Assembly: GCA_041393535.1 (NCBI GenBank)
Contig: JAWKJY010000001.1
Coordinates: forward strand, 372,001-436,000
Reading direction: 5' to 3'
Length of the DNA stretch: 64,000 nucleotides
DNA from: JAWKJY01 sp041393535
Lineage (GTDB): Bacteria; Actinomycetota; Thermoleophilia; Gaiellales; Gaiellaceae
The position numbers and the translations under genes are program-made. Positions within the stretch are counted from its first letter, which is position 1. Every line of letters begins with the position of its first letter. The notes beneath the pieces were generated by a model. It was not told the origin of the DNA, did not search any database, and was given only the letters and a program-made list of their open reading frames with translations. Below are positions 43,281 through 51,692 of this stretch, one piece after another.

Positions 43281-44684
43281 ATGAGCGCGGCGGGGGCAGC
43301 GCTTGTCCTCTGGTTGGCGTTGGTGTCGGCCGCGCTGGCGTGTTCGTGTGCGGTGGCTGATCCGATCGAGATGCTGGAGCGGTATCCGGCGGCCTTTGTT
43401 GGCACGGCGATCGCGCGGGTCGAGATGGGCTCGGGTGCTCGGTGGACGTTTCGGGTCGAGGAGGCCGTGCTCGGCCAGGTCGGGGAGCAGGTGGAGGTGG
43501 TGGACGACGCTGCCTGTCCGCTCGAGCTCTCGTTGGGCGAGCGGACGGGCCTGTTCTTGCGCGGGGCGCCGGGGGCGTGGACGTCTGGGCTCTGTTATCA
43601 GGTCGCAGCGGAGGCGTTGCTTGCCGCGGCCGAGGGGTTGCCTGCCGTGACCGGGGTCGGGCCGCCGGCGTTGCTGGTCGGCGGGGCGTTCGGCGAGGCC
43701 CGGCTGGTCGCGCTGGATGCGAGAGGGGAGACGGTCGCATACGGGCGCGGGGAGGGGCAGGTGATTGCGCTCGACGTCTGCCCCGGGTCTGCGCGCCTGG
43801 TCGAGCTCGCCTGGGTGGCGCCTGGTCAGCGGCGACTCGGGGTGCGCTCGTTGCCGGGCCTCGAGCTGGTCGCGGAGCGTGAGGTTGCGCTCGCGGTCGC
43901 GGACGCGGAGGTGCTCGAGCTGGACTGTCGCGACAGCCTGGGCAGTCGGTCACTCGCGTTCGAGCGCGCTGGGAGCGGCGATGCCGCGTTGGTGATGCTC
44001 GCCGAGAACGGCTCGACGGTCGTGTGGCGGGGCATGGCGCAGGCGGCGTGGCTCGGCCCTGGCGAGGCGATCCTCGCGGCCGGTGCCGATGGCTCGATGC
44101 TCGTCAGCGTCGATCCGCGCACCGGCGTCGAGCGCACCGTTGGGCAGGTGCCTCGGTACACGGGCGGCCTCGCGCCGAGCCCGGATGGACGTTGGCTGGC
44201 CGGTGTCGCCTACAGCTCCCCGGAGCCGGGTGTGACTGAGCCCTCGCAGATCGTGCTGGTCGACCGGTCGCGTACGCCCGCGGCCGTGCTCACCGCGCCG
44301 CTGGAGACGCTGAACGTCTTCGGGCCGGTCGTGTGGCTCGACGAGAGCCGGTTCGCGTTCGTCAACGGCGGCGGCGACGAGGCGAGATCACGGATCTACG
44401 ACACCGGGCTGCGCCAGGTCGAGCTGGTCCCGACGCTGGACGGCGGCGCACGTGACGCCGTGGCGCTCGCCGGTACCGTCTTCGCGGTCGGCTTCGACGG
44501 GCGCGTCGCCGCGTCGAGCGACCCAACCGGGGGACCGACGTTCGCGACGCTCCCCGGCAACGAAGCCTTCGTCATCGTGACCGCCGAAGCCACCGAACCC
44601 TCAGTGGCGGGTGCCTCGGGATGGCCGATCGTGGCCGCCCTTCACCGCGTGATCGCCGCGATCCTCGCACTCGCGACAACTTGA
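43281..44684 (+). CDS. secreted NTR-like and beta-propeller protein
   Basis: Protein of 467 residues from ATG 43281 (signal MSAAGAALVLWLALVSAALA, then CSC). A GTG at 43182, overlapping the preceding stop as GTGA, would give 500 residues. The mature N-terminus CSCAVADPIEMLERYPAAFV with GTAIARVE is the start of a TIMP/netrin-like module (Cys-x-Cys at the very N-terminus). After about residue 130 the sequence becomes propeller-like (VAYGRGEGQVIALDVCPGSA, GGLAPSPDGRWLAGVAYSSP, WLDESRFAFVNGGGDEARSR). It ends the plus-strand run of three envelope proteins. Role unknown. Confidence 0.65.
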   Translation: MSAAGAALVLWLALVSAALACSCAVADPIEMLERYPAAFVGTAIARVEMGSGARWTFRVEEAVLGQVGEQVEVVDDAACPLELSLGERTGLFLRGAPGAWTSGLCYQVAAEALLAAAEGLPAVTGVGPPALLVGGAFGEARLVALDARGETVAYGRGEGQVIALDVCPGSARLVELAWVAPGQRRLGVRSLPGLELVAEREVALAVADAEVLELDCRDSLGSRSLAFERAGSGDAALVMLAENGSTVVWRGMAQAAWLGPGEAILAAGADGSMLVSVDPRTGVERTVGQVPRYTGGLAPSPDGRWLAGVAYSSPEPGVTEPSQIVLVDRSRTPAAVLTAPLETLNVFGPVVWLDESRFAFVNGGGDEARSRIYDTGLRQVELVPTLDGGARDAVALAGTVFAVGFDGRVAASSDPTGGPTFATLPGNEAFVIVTAEATEPSVAGASGWPIVAALHRVIAAILALATT

Positions 44685-45317
44685 AGAGCTGGAACCGACC
44701 GGGGCGGGGGTTCGTAGCTGCCCGATCCGACGGTTCGGGACTCCCACCCGGTGGAGCCACGACTGGGGAACCTCCCCTCAAGTAGGACGAGGGCGCCGAC
44801 GCCGTCCGTGATCGGAGCGCCATACCAACGAGCATTTCCGACCCAAGTCCGTCGCCGGAGAAGATGACGCCTCCGCAACGCCCGGGAATCCCGTGTCCGC
44901 GACGACAGACTGCCACGCCTAGCCGGTCATCTGTACCGACACGGCCACCGGGCCGGACGAACTCACATCGGCGGCGGGTTCGCCCGAGTCTTGTTGGCCA
45001 TCGTGGCAACGATCGCCGGCACGGGCCGGTGGAAGATACTGCGATTTGCGGGTGTTTCGAGACGGAGCGGCGAGGGAGTCGAACCCTCCAAACGTGGGGT
45101 TGCCACGTCGGGCCGATTTTGAAGGTGGCGATGGAAGTTAGCCGTTTGCAGGCGATTCTCTAGCGGCTCGCCATGGCGTTCGCCAGCGGCGTCTCGGTGT
45201 CTCTCTGCGGTGTAGAAGGGTGCCGCCCTGGCTAGGGCGAAGGGGGGTCCGCGGCGGTCTTGCGTGGCCGCGCCGGAAGGGGCCCCGCTCGGCTGCGGCG
45301 GTCAGGCCCTGGGTCGG
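44685..45317. other. 633-base gap holding the third element end
   Basis: The first 220 bases show nothing recognisable. From 44906 the sequence is copy B of the long direct repeat, with the tRNA fragment at 45063-45124 and the HEPN 3' flank to 45317. No gene seen. Confidence 0.6.
45063..45124 (-). repeat. tRNA 3'-half fragment, copy 3 (candidate att site)
   Basis: Identical to copy 2 over the tRNA part: loop CTTCAAA, variable-arm hairpin, T arm and acceptor half with G73. The 5' half is again replaced by the element-end sequence common to all three copies (GATGGAAGTTAGCCGTTTGC on the plus strand). Confidence 0.7.
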
Positions 45318-45734
45318 CTACCGGCGGAGGACGTCGGATGCGTGGTCGAGGAGGATCTTGGCTCGTCGCAGGGCGGTCGTGAGCTGGCGTTGTGTGATCG
45401 GGATCAGTCCGTATTGGGCGCTGTCCTTGAGGTCGATCAGTTCGAGTAGCGCCTTTGCTGCGCGGTCGCCTTCGGGGAGGATCTGGCGGAGGAGTGCTGC
45501 GGCTTCGCGGTGGTCGTCGCCGCGTGAGCGGCGGCCGAGGGCGGCGCAGCAGGCGGCGTCAGCGGACGCGATGCCCGAGAGCACTGCGAGTGCGGCGGCG
45601 ACGCTGCGTGATGCGGGTAGGTCGTGTTCGGCGGCGGCGAGTTCGGCGACCTCGAGTGCTTTGGCGGCGTTGTCGAGCCGGGTTCGTGCCTGGGCGCGGT
45701 CGCAGGTCTGGGTGCGTCCGGTTCGCCGGGTCAT
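45318..45734 (-). CDS. HEPN-domain protein, probable toxin (copy B)
   Basis: 138 residues, identical in protein sequence to copy A, with the same R-x6-H motif (RAKILLDH). It overlaps the MNT stop by four bases. Silent changes separate the two genes at DNA level (for example in the ALGRRSRGD region), so selection for protein sequence or gene conversion has kept them alike. Confidence 0.75.
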   Translation of the reverse strand: MTRRTGRTQTCDRAQARTRLDNAAKALEVAELAAAEHDLPASRSVAAALAVLSGIASADAACCAALGRRSRGDDHREAAALLRQILPEGDRAAKALLELIDLKDSAQYGLIPITQRQLTTALRRAKILLDHASDVLRR

Positions 45735-46354
45735 CGGCGTGCTCGCAGAAGCTCGTTCGGGGGTGGGCCGGCGAGCGCGACTGCCTCGCGCTCCAGTTCC
45801 GTGACGATGGGTGGTCGCTCGCGGCGCAGCCGGCGGAGGTCGGCGGCGGAGACCTCGGCAAGCGCCGCCTGGTTGCCGGTCCAGGCGTGGATCCGCTCGG
45901 CGAGGCGCTCGAGTTGACCGCGCCAGACCGCGTCATCCGCGGGCAGCCGGTCTGGCCGGACGAGGAAGATGTCGATGTCGCTGTGCGAGTCGCCGTCGCC
46001 GCGCGCGGCAGATCCGAACAGGGACACGTGGGACGGGGCGATCTCCCAGCTGGTGATCTCCTCGCGCAGCCGACGCTCGAGCTCGGCGCGGATCGCGGCG
46101 AGCGACTCGATGGCCGCGGCCGCCAGGTGCTCGCGGTTCAGGGTGTAGAGGTAGGCGTTGCCCGCCTCCTCGGCCAGCGCGACGCCTTCAGCGGCCAGGC
46201 GTCGCAGTGCAGCGTTGACGGTCGGTTGCGACCCGCTGCGGACGAGTCTCGCAACCTCGCGCCCGGTCAGCGGCCGGGTCGTGCCGTGCAACACCAGCAG
46301 GACCTCCGCGTCGACCGGCGACCGGATCACCGCCCACGGCGTAGAGAGATCCAT
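45731..46354 (-). CDS. MNT-type nucleotidyltransferase with winged helix, probable antitoxin (copy B)
   Basis: 207 residues with the same layout as copy A: winged helix, then SLFGSAARGD and SDIDIFLV with both catalytic aspartates. Differences include Asp2 for Asn2, Val58 for Ile58, Glu for Asp in RLREEI, and Ser for Ile before HSDID. Variation is thus concentrated in the antitoxin while the toxin is fixed. TATCTT, 15 bases before the ATG, may be its -10 box. Confidence 0.8.
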   Translation of the reverse strand: MDLSTPWAVIRSPVDAEVLLVLHGTTRPLTGREVARLVRSGSQPTVNAALRRLAAEGVALAEEAGNAYLYTLNREHLAAAAIESLAAIRAELERRLREEITSWEIAPSHVSLFGSAARGDGDSHSDIDIFLVRPDRLPADDAVWRGQLERLAERIHAWTGNQAALAEVSAADLRRLRRERPPIVTELEREAVALAGPPPNELLRARR

Positions 46355-46380
46355 GGCTCGATAAAGATAGCACTCGAACG

Positions 46381-46795
46381 AATTGTGGATTGATCATTCG
46401 AACAAGCGATTGATCAATAGCCGACCCGGCCCCTGCACGACTCGTGCGTCTCCGGCTCACAGGGTGCCTCAGGATGTCGCCCTGCCTAGGGGCGCGCGGG
46501 AGGGGGGAGGGGGGCACCTGCGGCGGCTTCATTTGTACGCTGCTCGAACGCGCTACCCCGCGTTTCGCTCCGCACGAGTCGTTGTCCCGCTAGGCGCCGT
46601 CGCGGTCCGCGCTGTGTTCCCGACTTGCCCGTTTCGATGCCGGGCTACCAGGCGAACGGGCGGAGCCAGAAGCGATCGGCTTGTTCTTGGTCTTGTGGGT
46701 GGCTCTTCCAGGCTGAATGCCGCGGGTCAGAGTCCCATCTGTCGCTCTCTCCAAGCTGGCAGCAGTAGACCGGCGCGCGCCCGGTCCATAGGCAT
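46381..46795. other. 415-base gap at the right end of the accessory region
   Basis: Begins with an AT-rich block with repeated TTGATCA (46391-46418), which is unlike the surrounding DNA, followed by a G-run (46498-46516). No tRNA 5' half, integrase or other gene is visible. Confidence 0.45.
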
Positions 46796-48847
46796 TTACG
46801 CGGGCGAGCGCTCGAGAGCTCCCTCGAGGATCGCCCGCTCGTTCCAGTCGAACAGCTCGAGCCCGGTCACGAGGCCCTCGTAGATCGCGTGGTCGAGACG
46901 GCGTGGCGCGGCGGCGTCGCCGATCAGGTGGACACGCTCCCGCTTCGCGCGCAGTGCATGGAAGAGGCTCGCCTCGGCGTGCGGCTTCGTGGCGAGGACG
47001 ACGGTGTTGGCCTCGACGAGGCGTTCCGCGCCGGCGCCGTAGAGGGACCGGATGCGGACGCCGGCCGGCTCGATCGCCGTCGCCCACGCGTTCAGGTCGA
47101 ACGTCAGGCCCTTCGCGAATGTCCGCTCGTAGAGCAGGCCTTGGTCGAGGGTCAGCACGGTGCGCGAGAACAGCGACGTGTGCGGTGTGATCACGTGGAC
47201 GGCGCAGCCGCGGTCGAGCAGCGTCTCGGCCGGCCCGGCCGCGAAGCGGGTGCCGTCGTCGTCGAGCAACGCGACTCGTAGGCCGGCCCGGCCCGGGTCC
47301 TGCAGGACGTCCCAGACGGTGAGGACGTGGCTGGCGTCGACGCCCAGGATCGCGTCGACGAACGGCTCGACCTGCGAGAAGCCCGTTCGGTCGGGGCGGG
47401 CGCCCGTCGCGATCACGACGGCGTCCGCGTCGGCGAGGAGCGGGTCGTCGGGGGCCGCGTCGACGCCGAGGCGCACGTCGACGCCGAGGCGGGCGAGGCT
47501 GCGCTCGAGGTCGTCGCGGAGGCTGGCGAACGTCGTGCGGCCGGGGGTCTCGAGGATCAGCGCCAGCTGGCCGCCCAGGCGCGTGGCTCGCTCGATCAGC
47601 GTGACGGCGTGGCCGCGCCGCGCGAGCGTCTCGGCGGCCTTCATGCCGGCGGGCCCGCCGCCGACGACCACCCAGCGCTCGGGGTGGTCTGCGCGGCTCG
47701 CGAGCAGCGGCTCGAGTCGGCGCTCGCGTCCGGCGAGCGGGGTGACGGTGCAGGCGATCGGCAGCCCGCGCGAGTCGCGTCCGATGCAGCCCTGGTTCCC
47801 GCGGATGCAGTGGGTGATCTCGTCGGCGCGGCCGCTCAGCGCCTTGCGCGCGAACTCGGGGTCGGCGATCTGCGCTCGCGTGAAGGCGACCATGTCCGCG
47901 AGGCCGGCGGCGAGGATGTCCTCGCCCTGCCCGGGCTCGCGGAGGCCGCCGACGGCGAAGACCGGCAGCTCCCGGACGGCGGCCTTCAACTCGGCGAGCA
48001 GGTGGAGGAGCCAGCCGTCCGGCGTGTCCCCGGGCGCGATCGCCGAGGTGAGCCCGTCGTGGTAGCCGCCGGCGGTGACGTTCACGTAGTCGAGCAGCCC
48101 GTCGGCCTCGAGCAGGCGGACGATCTCGACCGCGTCGGCTGGGCCGAGGCCGCCGTCGACCATGTCCGAGAGGCTGATCCGCGTCCCGACGACCCAGTCG
48201 TCGCCGACCCGTCGGCGGACCTCGGCGATGACGTCGCGGGCGAAGCGGAGCCGGTTCTCGAGCGATCCGCCGTACTCGTCGGTGCGCCGGTTGTAGAGCG
48301 GCGAGATGAACTGGTGGAGCAGGTAGCTGTGGGAGAGGTGCACCTCGACGCCGTCGAAGCCGCCCTCGCGTGAGAGCTCGGCGCACAGGGCCCACCAGTC
48401 GGTCACCTCGGCGATGTCGGCCGCGTCCATCTCCTTGGCGACCTCGCCGTAGATCGGCGACGGCAGCGGCGAGGGGCCCCAGAGAACCCGGATGTCGTCG
48501 GCGGCGTCGCTCTCGCCGTTGACGCCGAAGTGGTTGAGCTGCGCGACGATCCGAGCGCCGTGGCGGTGCACGGCGTCGGTAAGGCGCCGGTCGGCGGCGA
48601 CCGCGTCGCGCTGCCAGCCGAGCGAGTAGCGCAGCGTCGCCGACGTCGAGGTGGGGTGGACGAAGCGATTCCCGGTGATCATCAGCCCGATGCCGCCGCG
48701 GGCGCGGGCCTCGTAGTAGGCGACGTCGCGGTCGGAGTCCATCCCGTCGCGGCTGAAGAGCTTCGTGTGGCCGGTCTGGAGGATGCGGTTGCGGATCTCG
48801 CAGCCACGGATCGAAATCGGGGCCGAGAGGAGCGGGAAGCTGGTCAT
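46796..48847 (-). CDS. NADH:flavin oxidoreductase of the old yellow enzyme / 2,4-dienoyl-CoA reductase type
   Basis: Protein of 683 residues. Residues 1-345 are the FMN barrel (VAQLNHFGVNG, GVEVHLSHSYLLHQFISPLY, NRRTDEYGGSLENR). The iron-sulfur region follows, then an FAD/NAD(P) part (WVVVGGGPAGMKAAETLARR; GAG-like AVVIATGARPDRTG). The usual cluster pattern C-x2-C-x3-C-x11-C has Gly350 in place of the second cysteine (Cys347, Cys354 and Cys366 remain). Relatives reduce unsaturated acyl-CoAs or demethylate amines. The start is three bases from the C45-hydrolase stop, so they form an operon. The missing ligand may alter or abolish the 4Fe-4S cluster. Confidence 0.88.
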   Translation of the reverse strand: MTSFPLLSAPISIRGCEIRNRILQTGHTKLFSRDGMDSDRDVAYYEARARGGIGLMITGNRFVHPTSTSATLRYSLGWQRDAVAADRRLTDAVHRHGARIVAQLNHFGVNGESDAADDIRVLWGPSPLPSPIYGEVAKEMDAADIAEVTDWWALCAELSREGGFDGVEVHLSHSYLLHQFISPLYNRRTDEYGGSLENRLRFARDVIAEVRRRVGDDWVVGTRISLSDMVDGGLGPADAVEIVRLLEADGLLDYVNVTAGGYHDGLTSAIAPGDTPDGWLLHLLAELKAAVRELPVFAVGGLREPGQGEDILAAGLADMVAFTRAQIADPEFARKALSGRADEITHCIRGNQGCIGRDSRGLPIACTVTPLAGRERRLEPLLASRADHPERWVVVGGGPAGMKAAETLARRGHAVTLIERATRLGGQLALILETPGRTTFASLRDDLERSLARLGVDVRLGVDAAPDDPLLADADAVVIATGARPDRTGFSQVEPFVDAILGVDASHVLTVWDVLQDPGRAGLRVALLDDDGTRFAAGPAETLLDRGCAVHVITPHTSLFSRTVLTLDQGLLYERTFAKGLTFDLNAWATAIEPAGVRIRSLYGAGAERLVEANTVVLATKPHAEASLFHALRAKRERVHLIGDAAAPRRLDHAIYEGLVTGLELFDWNERAILEGALERSPA

Positions 48848-48850
48848 GGC

Positions 48851-49909
48851 TCAGACCTCGACGACCTGGTAGTCCTCCAGGCACGGGTTGCCGAAGCAGA
48901 CGTGGAGGCGTCCCTCGCGTGGCTCGCCGACGAGCGAGGCGATGGTCGTCTGCTTGTCGGCCGTGTTGCGCGGCGGCTCGACCCGGTGGCGGCAGATCGA
49001 GTGCGGGAAGCCGTCGTGGTCGCGCAGGAACTCCTTGACATCCTCGACGCCGAGCTCGCGACCGCCCGTCGCGGCGAAGCGCCGACGCATGGTCTCCATC
49101 CGGTCGACCGAGTCCGGGGCGATCCCGACGAGCAGGTCGTCCGCGGTGAACTCGTCGACGACGTAGTGGTTGGCATGGACGAGGTACGGGTCGTCGCTCT
49201 CGATCGCGCCGACCTGGTCGACGGTCAGCTCGAGGTCGCGCTTGCTGCCGCTCGCGTCGGCGAGGATGACGTTGATCGAGGAGCCGCGCTCGAGCACGCG
49301 GACGCGCTGCGTGGCCTCGTCGACGGAGCGCGACTCGAGCACGGTCCGCAGGGTCAGGTAGCGCGGGAACCCGACCTTCCAGCCGGAGCAGACGACCGCG
49401 TTGCCGAAGCAGGCGAGGCCTGCGTCGTTGATGCCGAGGTAGCCGAGCATGCCCGGGTAGTACGTGTACATCGCCATCGCGGGGCCCTCGTCGGGGCGGA
49501 TGCGGACGACGATGCCGAGCTCGCGCGGCTCCGGTGTCGTGTCGACGTTCTGGCCCGCGACGACCGAGCCGGCTGTTGCGTAGGAGAAGCTCGTGCACCC
49601 CTCCGCGCCGGGGGACTCGTACCCGACGAGCTCGAAGCGCACCTGCAGCAGCAGCGCATCGGAGAGCGGCACCCGGGCGCCCTCGGCGAGACCCTCGAGC
49701 TCCTCGACGAGGTGTGGCGCGTGCCGTGCGATCGGGTCGAGGAAGCCGAGCGCCTGCTCGCGGGCCCGGTCGCGGCGGGCCGCGGGGATCTCGTGCATGA
49801 GGATGTCGAGCGCGGCCGAGACGCCGTCCCGACACGCCTCGCCGAGCTGTTGGCCGATCTCGCGGTGGCTGCCCGCGACGTCGACGACCCGTGCCTCCGC
49901 TCCAGCCAT
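48851..49909 (-). CDS. C45-family autoproteolytic acyltransferase/hydrolase
   Basis: Protein of 352 residues related to acyl-CoA:6-aminopenicillanate acyltransferase (IAT). Residues 8-75 match the pro-part (VDVAGSHREIGQQLGEACRD, LEGLAEGARVPLSDALLLQV). Then EGCTSFSYATAG gives the N-terminal nucleophile Cys105, exposed by self-cleavage before it, and GQNVDTTPE and GYLGINDAGLACFGNAVVCS follow as in the family. Such enzymes make or break amide bonds of acyl groups. It is the first gene of an operon with the reductase downstream. AAGGAGG precedes the ATG. Confidence 0.85.
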   Translation of the reverse strand: MAGAEARVVDVAGSHREIGQQLGEACRDGVSAALDILMHEIPAARRDRAREQALGFLDPIARHAPHLVEELEGLAEGARVPLSDALLLQVRFELVGYESPGAEGCTSFSYATAGSVVAGQNVDTTPEPRELGIVVRIRPDEGPAMAMYTYYPGMLGYLGINDAGLACFGNAVVCSGWKVGFPRYLTLRTVLESRSVDEATQRVRVLERGSSINVILADASGSKRDLELTVDQVGAIESDDPYLVHANHYVVDEFTADDLLVGIAPDSVDRMETMRRRFAATGGRELGVEDVKEFLRDHDGFPHSICRHRVEPPRNTADKQTTIASLVGEPREGRLHVCFGNPCLEDYQVVEV

Positions 49910-49950
49910 CCCGTGCCTCCTTCGCGCGTCCCCGACAGAGCAGGGGCCGA

Positions 49951-50000
49951 ACCATACTCGCGGCGGCGGGTCACGTCGACCGCGACTCCGGCGCTATCGT
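49951..50000. promoter_or_regulatory. divergent promoter region between C45 hydrolase and alpha/beta hydrolase genes
   Basis: TATGGT on the minus strand (49951-49956) is 41 bases before the C45 start. TATCGT on the plus strand (49995-50000) is 37 bases before the hydrolase start. Both genes have good ribosome sites, consistent with normal leaders. Confidence 0.35.
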
Positions 50001-50037
50001 GCGCGCCTTCCGGTCACGCTCGAGCAGGGGAGGCACG

Positions 50038-50823
50038 ATGCGACGCGGCTACGCGGACACGCAGGTCGGGCAGATCCACTACCGGGAGGCAGGCGCTGGC
50101 GAGCCCGTGCTGCTGCTCCATCAGACGTCGTCGAGCTCGGTCAACTACGAGCGCGTGCTGCCGATCCTCGCCGAGCGCTACCGCACGATCGCGATGGACA
50201 CACCGGGGTTCGGCCAGTCCGATCCGCCGGCCGGCCCGCCGGGCGACATGCGCCACTACGCGGCCGCGGCGGTCGGCGTGCTCGATGCGCTCGGGCTCGA
50301 CCGGGCCCACCTGGTCGGCTTCCACACCGGGGCGAGCATCGCGATCGAGGTCGCCGCCGAGCACGCGGAGCGCGTCGACCGGCTCGTGCTCTCGGGGATC
50401 CTGACCGTCGAGACGGAGGCCGAGCGGCAGAGCTGGATCGAGAAGATCATGCACCCGTTCGAGCTCGACGGGCGCGGCGACTACGTCGACGCGGTGATCA
50501 AGCCGTGGGTCCGCTACTACGCCCTGGAGGACGACGCCGAGCAGTACCACCGGGAGCTGATCGCGTGCCTGCAGGCCGCACCGAGCTGGTGGTGGGCGCA
50601 GGAGGCGGTGCTGCGCTACGACGGCCGCAACGCGATGCGGCGGATCACGCGGCCGACGCTGATCGTGAACGCCACCGACGACCCGGTGTATGCGGAGACG
50701 GTCGCCGTGCGCGATCTCGTCCCCGGCGCCGCCTACGTCGAGATCCCGGGCGACACCGGGGCCCTCGTGAACTACCCGGCGGAGTTCGCCGCCGCGGTCG
50801 AGGGCTTCCTCGCCGGCGGCTAG
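50038..50823 (+). CDS. alpha/beta hydrolase-fold protein with altered catalytic residues
   Basis: Protein of 261 residues. The fold is clear from VLLLHQTSSSSVNYE (oxyanion loop), IAMDTPGFGQSDPP, and TLIVNATDDPVYAETVA with the acid Asp. The nucleophile elbow reads GFHTG with His96 where Ser normally is, and the usual C-terminal catalytic His (GH.P pattern) is replaced by GDTGALVNYP. The protein is full-length and well formed, so this is a variant or non-hydrolytic member rather than a broken gene. It starts at ATG 50038 behind GGGGAGG and converges on the permease gene, with a four-base overlap. Confidence 0.8.
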   Translation: MRRGYADTQVGQIHYREAGAGEPVLLLHQTSSSSVNYERVLPILAERYRTIAMDTPGFGQSDPPAGPPGDMRHYAAAAVGVLDALGLDRAHLVGFHTGASIAIEVAAEHAERVDRLVLSGILTVETEAERQSWIEKIMHPFELDGRGDYVDAVIKPWVRYYALEDDAEQYHRELIACLQAAPSWWWAQEAVLRYDGRNAMRRITRPTLIVNATDDPVYAETVAVRDLVPGAAYVEIPGDTGALVNYPAEFAAAVEGFLAGG

Positions 50824-51692
50824 TGGCGGAGCTCGCGGGCTCGCTCGACGCCCTCGGAGAACAGGTTGAAGCCGAAGACGGCGAGGGCGAGCCCGAGCCC
50901 GGGGAAGACGGCCGTCCACCACTGGCCGGTCGTGATGTCGGATCTGCCGATCAGGATCATCGAGCCCCACTCCGGCGTCGGCGCCTGGACGCCCACGCCG
51001 AGGAAGGCGAGCCCGGCCAGGATCAGGATCCCGTAGCCCATCGAGATCCCGAACTGGACGACGACCGGGCCGATCGCGTTCGGCAGCACGTGCTTCCACA
51101 GCAGCCGCCGGCGCGTGTTCCCGAGCGCGACGGACGCCTCGATGAACCGCTGCTCGCGGATCGTCAGCACCCGGCTGCGCAGGAGCCGCAGGAAGATCGG
51201 CGTGTTCACGAGCACGAGCCCCCAGATCACGTTCGAGGTGTTGTTGCCGGTGAGCGCGACGAGCGCGAGCGCGAGGATCAGCAGCGGGAACGCCTGCACG
51301 ACGTCGGCGACCCGCAGCACGAGCTCGCCGACGAAGGAGCGGCTCATCCCGGCGAGCAGGCCGAGCGCGATCCCGAGCACGAGGCTGAGCGCGATCCCCG
51401 CAGCCGCGATCGTCAGGTCGATGCGGGGCGCGTAGAGGACGCGGGTGAAGATGTCGAAGCCCGAGCTGTCGGTGCCGAAGATGTGCGACGCCGACGGTCC
51501 TGCGAGCGCGGCTGCCGGGTCGGGCGTCTCGGCGTCGTAGGGCGAGAGCGCCGGCCCGATGAACGAGGCCAGCACGAGGCAGAGGATGATCGCGACGCCG
51601 CTGACCAGCGCCGGGTTGAGCAGGTTGCGCTCGCGCAGCGTCGCGAGCAGCCCGCGACCGCCGAGCATGCCGGGGACGGGCACGGACGTCAC
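50820..51692 (-). CDS. peptide/nickel-type ABC transporter permease (DppC-like)
   Basis: Inner-membrane permease of 290 residues with six helices. FGTDSSGFDIFTRVLYAPRI is the typical DppC N-terminal segment. EASVALGNTRRRLLWKHVLP is the EAA loop that contacts the ATPases, and FLGVGVQAPTPEWGSMILIG follows. Partner of the DppB-like permease upstream, whose stop it overlaps by four bases. The peptide family (substrates from di/oligopeptides to nickel, opines and glycosides) is clear, the substrate is not. Confidence 0.9.
   Translation of the reverse strand: MTSVPVPGMLGGRGLLATLRERNLLNPALVSGVAIILCLVLASFIGPALSPYDAETPDPAAALAGPSASHIFGTDSSGFDIFTRVLYAPRIDLTIAAAGIALSLVLGIALGLLAGMSRSFVGELVLRVADVVQAFPLLILALALVALTGNNTSNVIWGLVLVNTPIFLRLLRSRVLTIREQRFIEASVALGNTRRRLLWKHVLPNAIGPVVVQFGISMGYGILILAGLAFLGVGVQAPTPEWGSMILIGRSDITTGQWWTAVFPGLGLALAVFGFNLFSEGVERARELRH

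Larger units (their letters stand above)
44906..46380. repeat. 1.47-kb direct repeat, copy B
   Basis: Second copy of 32833-34302, same orientation. The stretch from the shared ACACGGCCAC block to the HEPN start is almost unchanged, and the MNT gene differs at scattered codons. Past the MNT start the two copies diverge at once (AGCACTCGAA is the last shared block). Confidence 0.85.

Noticed and set aside
29303..46380. An integrase or transposase for the tandem elements
   Set aside because: I searched all frames by eye for tyrosine-recombinase, serine-recombinase and DDE patterns and found none; the elements here appear to lack one.
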